A stretch of 16,767 bases of DNA, taken from NCBI GenBank assembly GCA_050944915.1, contig JBMNRY010000040.1:1-16767 (forward strand). The letters run 5' to 3'. The translations under genes were made by a program, and so were the position numbers. The notes beneath the pieces are model-generated. The model had not been told where the DNA came from. It worked only from the letters and a program-made list of their open reading frames with translations, and made no database searches. This DNA is from JBMNRY01 sp050944915 (GTDB taxonomy: Bacteria > Bacillota > Limnochordia > JAAZLZ01). Shown one piece after another: positions 13,382 through 16,767 of the stretch; position 1 is the first letter of the stretch, and the number at the start of each line of letters is the position of its first letter.

Positions 13382-14680
13382 ATGCGCGCTTATGATATCA
13401 TCCTCAAGAAACGGGAGGGCGGCCAGCTCGCTCCGGAAGAAATCGATTATTTAATCCAAGGTTATACCGCAGGGCAAATCCCCGATTATCAAATGGCCGC
13501 CTGGGCCATGGCCGTCTATTTCCAAGGCTTAAGCCTAAGGGAGACGGTCCAGTTGACTATGGCCATGGCCCGTTCAGGAACCCAGTTGGATTTAAGTTCT
13601 TTACCCGGGCCCCAAATCGATAAACACTCCACGGGCGGTGTAGGGGATACGACAACCATCATCCTTGCGCCCTTAGTGGCTGCCTTGGGAGTTCCCGTGG
13701 CCAAAATGTCCGGTCGGGGCTTAGGCCACACGGGAGGGACTATCGATAAACTGGAAGCCATCCCGGGAATGCGCACCGATCTGACCGAAGCTGAATTCAT
13801 CCAACAGGTGAAAAGGATCAATATCGCCCTGATGAGCCCTACCTCCCAATTGGCACCCGCGGACAAGGCCCTTTATGCCCTCAGGGATGCTACGGCCACC
13901 GTCGATTCCATGCCTTTAATCGCCGCCAGCATCTTGTCGAAAAAACTAGCCGGGGGAGCCCAAGGTATCGTCTTCGACGTTAAATGGGGTTCCGGTGCCT
14001 TCATGAAAACGGAAGCCTCCGCTTGTGAATTAGCCCAACTCCTGGTGGACACCTGCCGGCAGGCGGGCCGACAAGCCCAAGCTTTAGTGACCGCCATGGA
14101 TCAACCCCTTGGTCGAGCCATCGGCAATGCCTTAGAAGTCCAGGAAGGAATCGAAGTGCTGGCCGGCCAGGGACCCGAGGACTTACGGGAACTGGTGGGC
14201 CACCTGGGTGGGGAAATGGTCTATCTAGCGGGCAAGGCCGCCGATCCTGGCGCAGGAAGAAAAGCCATCAAGGAAGCCCTGGCCAAGGGTATCGGTCTAG
14301 AGAAATTCGCCCAATGGATCGAGGCCCAGGGTGGGGATCCCCGGGTTATCGAGAGACCGGAATTGCTGCCCACAGGTATCTACCAAGAGCCAGTCCCCGC
14401 AAGGGCAGCGGGGTATATCCAAAGAATTGACAGTCAAGAGATAGGGCTAACGGCCATGGCCCTCGGCGCAGGACGGCAGCGGAAGGAAGATCCCATTGAT
14501 TACGGAGCAGGCATTATCCTCCACAAAAAACTAGGGGATCCGGTGGGCCTCGGTGAAACCTTAGCTGTTCTTTATAGCAACAAACCCATCACCCCGGACC
14601 ATAAGGGTCGGTTGGAGAGGGCCTATACCATCGGCCTAGAGAAGCCCCAACCACCTCCCCTAATTTCCCACCGCTTCTAA
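13382..14680 (+). CDS. pdp: Pyrimidine-nucleoside phosphorylase
   Basis: Pdp cleaves uridine, thymidine and deoxyuridine with phosphate to the base and (deoxy)ribose 1-phosphate, in pyrimidine salvage. At 432 residues it has the expected length. Motifs are KHSTGGVGDT (81-90, phosphate binding), KMSGRGLGHTGGTIDKLE (108-125), and R168, S183 and K187 in ALRDATATVDSMPLIAASILSKK, all at the numbering of the Geobacillus enzyme. The C-terminal ALGAGRQRKEDPIDYGAGI completes the fold. ATG 13382 lies 8 nt after AAAAAGGAG (13365-13373). It is 5 bp from xerD. In B. subtilis pdp precedes dacF and spoIIA, as here. Strict thymidine phosphorylase activity is less likely but not excluded. Confidence 0.96.
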   Translation: MRAYDIILKKREGGQLAPEEIDYLIQGYTAGQIPDYQMAAWAMAVYFQGLSLRETVQLTMAMARSGTQLDLSSLPGPQIDKHSTGGVGDTTTIILAPLVAALGVPVAKMSGRGLGHTGGTIDKLEAIPGMRTDLTEAEFIQQVKRINIALMSPTSQLAPADKALYALRDATATVDSMPLIAASILSKKLAGGAQGIVFDVKWGSGAFMKTEASACELAQLLVDTCRQAGRQAQALVTAMDQPLGRAIGNALEVQEGIEVLAGQGPEDLRELVGHLGGEMVYLAGKAADPGAGRKAIKEALAKGIGLEKFAQWIEAQGGDPRVIERPELLPTGIYQEPVPARAAGYIQRIDSQEIGLTAMALGAGRQRKEDPIDYGAGIILHKKLGDPVGLGETLAVLYSNKPITPDHKGRLERAYTIGLEKPQPPPLISHRF

Positions 14681-14689
14681 GGGTCCTAT

Positions 14690-14745
14690 CCCCTTCGGCA
14701 TAAGGCGAGCCGCGAAAGAATAAGTTTAATTGGAGACCGAAGGGG
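14690..14745 (+). promoter_or_regulatory. Long-range hairpin masking the dacF ribosome binding site
   Basis: CCCCTTCGG (14690-14698), just after the pdp stop, is a perfect 9-bp complement of CCGAAGGGG (14737-14745), which is the dacF Shine-Dalgarno. T14689-G14746 can add a wobble pair. The loop is 38 nt. A smaller competing hairpin is possible: CGGC 14696-14699 with GCCG 14709-14712. No T run follows, so it is not a standard terminator. A GCATA at 14698-14702 resembles a sigma-F/G -35, but I could not pair it with a good -10. Confidence 0.5.
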
Positions 14746-14753
14746 GGATGAAA

Positions 14754-15965
14754 ATGAAGCGGCTGAAGATTTTGCTGGTCATCGCCCTGGTTTTTTGTAG
14801 CATAGGCATCGGGCAGGCCCAGACTCCACAACTGGAGCTTAAGGCCCCTTCCGGAATCTTAATGGAAGCCCATAACGGGGAGGTGCTGTGGGCCAAAGAA
14901 CCCCACCGGCGCCAACCGGTAGCCAGTTTGACCAAGATGATGACCTTGACCCTGGCCCTGGAAGCCTACATGGAAGGCCGCATCGGGTTGGAGGATATGC
15001 TCACAGCCAGCCCCTACGCCAGTTCCATGGGTGGCTCCCAAATCTGGTGGGAAGCGGGAGAACAATTGCCCTTCCGCGATGCCCTGTATGCTATCGGCGT
15101 TGGTTCGGCCAACGATGCTGCGGTAGTGGTCGCGGAGGCCCTTGCCGGCAGTGAAACCCAATTTGCTGCCCGGATGAACCAGCGGGCGCAAGAATTAGGT
15201 TTGCAAAATACGAAATTTGTCAATGCTAGCGGTCTGCCTGCTTCTATGACCAGCGGGTCTGGAGAAGCCCATTATTCCACGGCTTTGGATATGGCCAACT
15301 TAGCCCGCCATCTCATCGGATTACCCCTAGCTTTAGAGATCGCATCGACTTATAAATATGTGATTCGGGAAAACAAGCGTAACGAAGTCGTATTATGGAA
15401 CTGGAACCGGATGATCGATCGGACTATGGAAGAATCGGGTCGCCGCTACGGTTACCCCGGTATGGATGGTTTAAAAACCGGCAGTACCACTGAAGCCGGA
15501 TACTGTCTAGCGGCGTCGGCCCAAAAAGACGGGCTGCGGCTTATTTCCGTAGTTCTAGGAGCCAAAAACAGCCAAGAACGTCAGGAGGATACCCAACGAC
15601 TCCTCGATTGGGGTTTTCGAAACTTCCAAGCCGTCGTCATCACCCACAAGGGAGACGTCATCGGTCAAGCTCCGGTGCTCCGGGGTAGTAGAGAGAAGGT
15701 AGATGTTGTAGCGGGCCAAGATTTCACCATCGTTCTTCCCCGGCGGGAAAAAGCTGAGATCCGGCAGGAGCTGCGCCTCCATCCCCATCTGGTGGCTCCC
15801 TTGGAGGAAGGGGCCGTTGTAGGCCAGCTGGTAGTCTTCCTCGGTGATCAGGAAAAGGCCACAATAGACCTCATTACCGGGCAAAGGGTCCCTAAAGGTA
15901 ATCTCTGGCAGTTGACCAAAGGTACTCTGAAGGGCCTCTTGATGAGCTTGTTTTCTAAACAATGA
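14754..15965 (+). CDS. dacF: D-alanyl-D-alanine carboxypeptidase (penicillin-binding protein 5*, DacF-like)
   Basis: This S11-family serine carboxypeptidase trims the terminal D-Ala from peptidoglycan stem peptides outside the cytoplasmic membrane; DacF acts in forespore cortex formation. The 403-residue product begins with a signal peptide (KRLKILLVIALVFCSIGIG, likely cut near residue 22). It shows the three active-site motifs SLTK (58-61), SAN (118-120) and KTG (241-243). A PBP5-type C-terminal beta domain follows, and an amphipathic end (LWQLTKGTLKGLLMSLF) probably anchors it to the membrane. ATG 14754 is 6 nt after GAAGGGGGG (14739-14747). Its place directly before spoIIAA, as in B. subtilis, supports DacF over DacA or DacB. 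Confidence 0.94.
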   Translation: MKRLKILLVIALVFCSIGIGQAQTPQLELKAPSGILMEAHNGEVLWAKEPHRRQPVASLTKMMTLTLALEAYMEGRIGLEDMLTASPYASSMGGSQIWWEAGEQLPFRDALYAIGVGSANDAAVVVAEALAGSETQFAARMNQRAQELGLQNTKFVNASGLPASMTSGSGEAHYSTALDMANLARHLIGLPLALEIASTYKYVIRENKRNEVVLWNWNRMIDRTMEESGRRYGYPGMDGLKTGSTTEAGYCLAASAQKDGLRLISVVLGAKNSQERQEDTQRLLDWGFRNFQAVVITHKGDVIGQAPVLRGSREKVDVVAGQDFTIVLPRREKAEIRQELRLHPHLVAPLEEGAVVGQLVVFLGDQEKATIDLITGQRVPKGNLWQLTKGTLKGLLMSLFSKQ

Positions 15966-15972
15966 TCAACTA

Positions 15973-16000
15973 GAAGGAATTTACTGACATCTCGCCGAAA
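15973..16000 (+). promoter_or_regulatory. Sigma-H type promoter for the spoIIA operon
   Basis: GAAGGAATT (15973-15981) fits every position of the sigma-H -35 consensus RNAGGAWWW. After a 12-bp spacer, GCCGAAA (15994-16000) matches RNNGAAT except for the last base. In B. subtilis the spoIIA operon is driven by sigma-H RNA polymerase with Spo0A. I found no clear Spo0A box (TGTCGAA) between 15966 and 16045. Transcription would start near 16007, about 40 nt before spoIIAA. Confidence 0.7.
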
Positions 16001-16045
16001 GAGGATCCAGTCGTCACGGGAAAACAGGGGAGGGGGTAACAGACC

Positions 16046-16396
16046 GTGGACATATCTCATCGACGACTGGGTAATATCCTCCTAGTCAAATTGAACGGCG
16101 AATTAGATTTAGTTACTGCCCCCGTCTTTCGGGAGATCGTCGATGGACAACTGGAAAATTTCGAACGCCTAACCCATCTGATCCTCGATCTGGCCAAGGT
16201 GGATTTTATCGACAGCTCTGGCCTCGGAGCCATCCTCGGCCGGTACAAGAGGATCGCCCAAAGGGGTGGACAACTCCTACTGACCAATGGAAAACCACAG
16301 GTGCTAAAAATCATTGAATTATCGGGCATGGGCAAGATTTTGCCCCATTATCAAAACACCCAACAAGCTTTAGCTAGAATTCGAGGGGAGGAGTAG
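16046..16396 (+). CDS. spoIIAA: Anti-sigma F factor antagonist SpoIIAA
   Basis: SpoIIAA is a STAS-domain protein. Unphosphorylated in the forespore, it binds SpoIIAB and frees sigma-F; SpoIIAB phosphorylates it and SpoIIE dephosphorylates it. The 116-residue product has the phosphorylation loop FIDSSGLGAILGRYK with Ser58 at the same number as in B. subtilis, and the LNGELDLVTAP strand-helix typical of the family. It starts at GTG 16046, downstream of AGGGGAGGGGG (16026-16036). It is preceded by a sigma-H promoter candidate and followed after 3 bp by spoIIAB, the invariant order of the spoIIA operon. Confidence 0.97.
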   Translation: MDISHRRLGNILLVKLNGELDLVTAPVFREIVDGQLENFERLTHLILDLAKVDFIDSSGLGAILGRYKRIAQRGGQLLLTNGKPQVLKIIELSGMGKILPHYQNTQQALARIRGEE

Positions 16397-16399
16397 GCC

Positions 16400-16767
16400 T
16401 TGACCAACTTTATGCGCTTAGAGTTTCCCAGCATAGGGGAAAATGTGGCCTTTGCCCGGACAACCATGGCCATGTTTGCCTCCCAGTTAGATTTTACCCT
16501 CGATGAACTCGATGAAATCAAGGTGGCTACTTCGGAAGCAGTTTCCAACTGTGTCATCCACGCCTACCATGATGAAACAGGGCTTATCAACATCTACGGC
16601 CAAATTTTCCCCGATCGATTGGAAATCACCGTCAGCGACACCGGCCGGGGAATACCTTCCATCGAAGAGGCCATGGAACCTTCATTTACCACCGTCCCCG
16701 ATGAGCGGATGGGGCTAGGTTTGGTATTTATCAAAGAATATATGGATGAATTGGAGATCAAATCGGA
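16400..16767 (+). CDS. spoIIAB: Anti-sigma F factor SpoIIAB (partial, 3' end outside window)
   Basis: SpoIIAB is a GHKL-type serine kinase and anti-sigma factor that holds sigma-F inactive and phosphorylates SpoIIAA. The open frame runs off the right edge after 122 residues; the family length is about 140-150. Key features are R20 (contact residue for sigma-F and SpoIIAA), the N box EAVSN with E46 and N50, the DTGRG box with D80, and MGLGL near 104-108. All agree with B. subtilis numbering. The TTG start at 16400 lies 8 nt after GGAGG (16387-16391) and gives MTNFMRLEF, aligned with the known N-terminus; ATG 16412 is less likely. spoIIAC (sigma-F) is expected just outside the window. Confidence 0.96.
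   Translation, partial: MTNFMRLEFPSIGENVAFARTTMAMFASQLDFTLDELDEIKVATSEAVSNCVIHAYHDETGLINIYGQIFPDRLEITVSDTGRGIPSIEEAMEPSFTTVPDERMGLGLVFIKEYMDELEIKS

Noticed and set aside
15966..16045. Spo0A boxes upstream of spoIIAA
   Set aside because: I looked for TGTCGAA and its complement on both strands and found nothing close.
1..16767. Mobile elements, CRISPR arrays, tRNA or rRNA genes, defence or biosynthetic systems
   Set aside because: The window is almost fully occupied by conserved same-strand genes; no transposase, array of repeats, cloverleaf or cassette was seen.

Overview
The window is a stretch of chromosome from an endospore-forming Firmicute (Bacillota). The evidence is spoIIM, dacF, spoIIAA and spoIIAB, Bacillus/Clostridium-type gene order, strong purine-rich ribosome binding sites and frequent TTG/GTG starts. 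Base composition looks moderately GC-rich by eye. I cannot name the genus; a deep clostridial or Limnochordia-like lineage would fit. All genes lie on the + strand and are packed tightly. There are no RNA genes, CRISPR arrays, insertion sequences or phage genes.

Region 1 (1-6170) is the classic nusA/infB translation and RNA-maturation operon: end of nusA, ylxR, ylxQ, infB, ylxP, rbfA, nrnA, truB, ribF. Several genes overlap by 4-25 bp, which suggests translational coupling. Region 2 (6171-8899) holds rpsO and pnp. rpsO has its own strong sigma-A promoter, a structured leader and an intrinsic terminator; pnp ends at a second terminator.

Region 3 (8925-11792) is a three-gene group: a DUF3866 protein of unknown function, an Endonuclease Q-like PHP/zinc-finger protein (predicted repair of deaminated DNA) and a histidine-phosphatase-family enzyme. 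Region 4 (11793-16767) is the conserved sporulation neighbourhood: spoIIM (engulfment), xerD (chromosome dimer resolution), pdp (pyrimidine nucleoside salvage), dacF (spore-type D,D-carboxypeptidase), spoIIAA and the start of spoIIAB (anti-anti-sigma and anti-sigma factor of sigma-F). A close sigma-H-type promoter match precedes spoIIAA and a possible sigma-E-type promoter precedes spoIIM.

Most genes are well known. The less ordinary signals are regulatory. The ribosome binding sites of rpsO, spoIIM and dacF each have a complementary sequence upstream that could mask them. At spoIIM the complementary arm lies upstream of the predicted internal start of transcription, so only read-through RNA would carry it. 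The DUF3866-EndoQ pair is the best candidate for an under-described functional unit. I found no clear evidence of a wholly new system.
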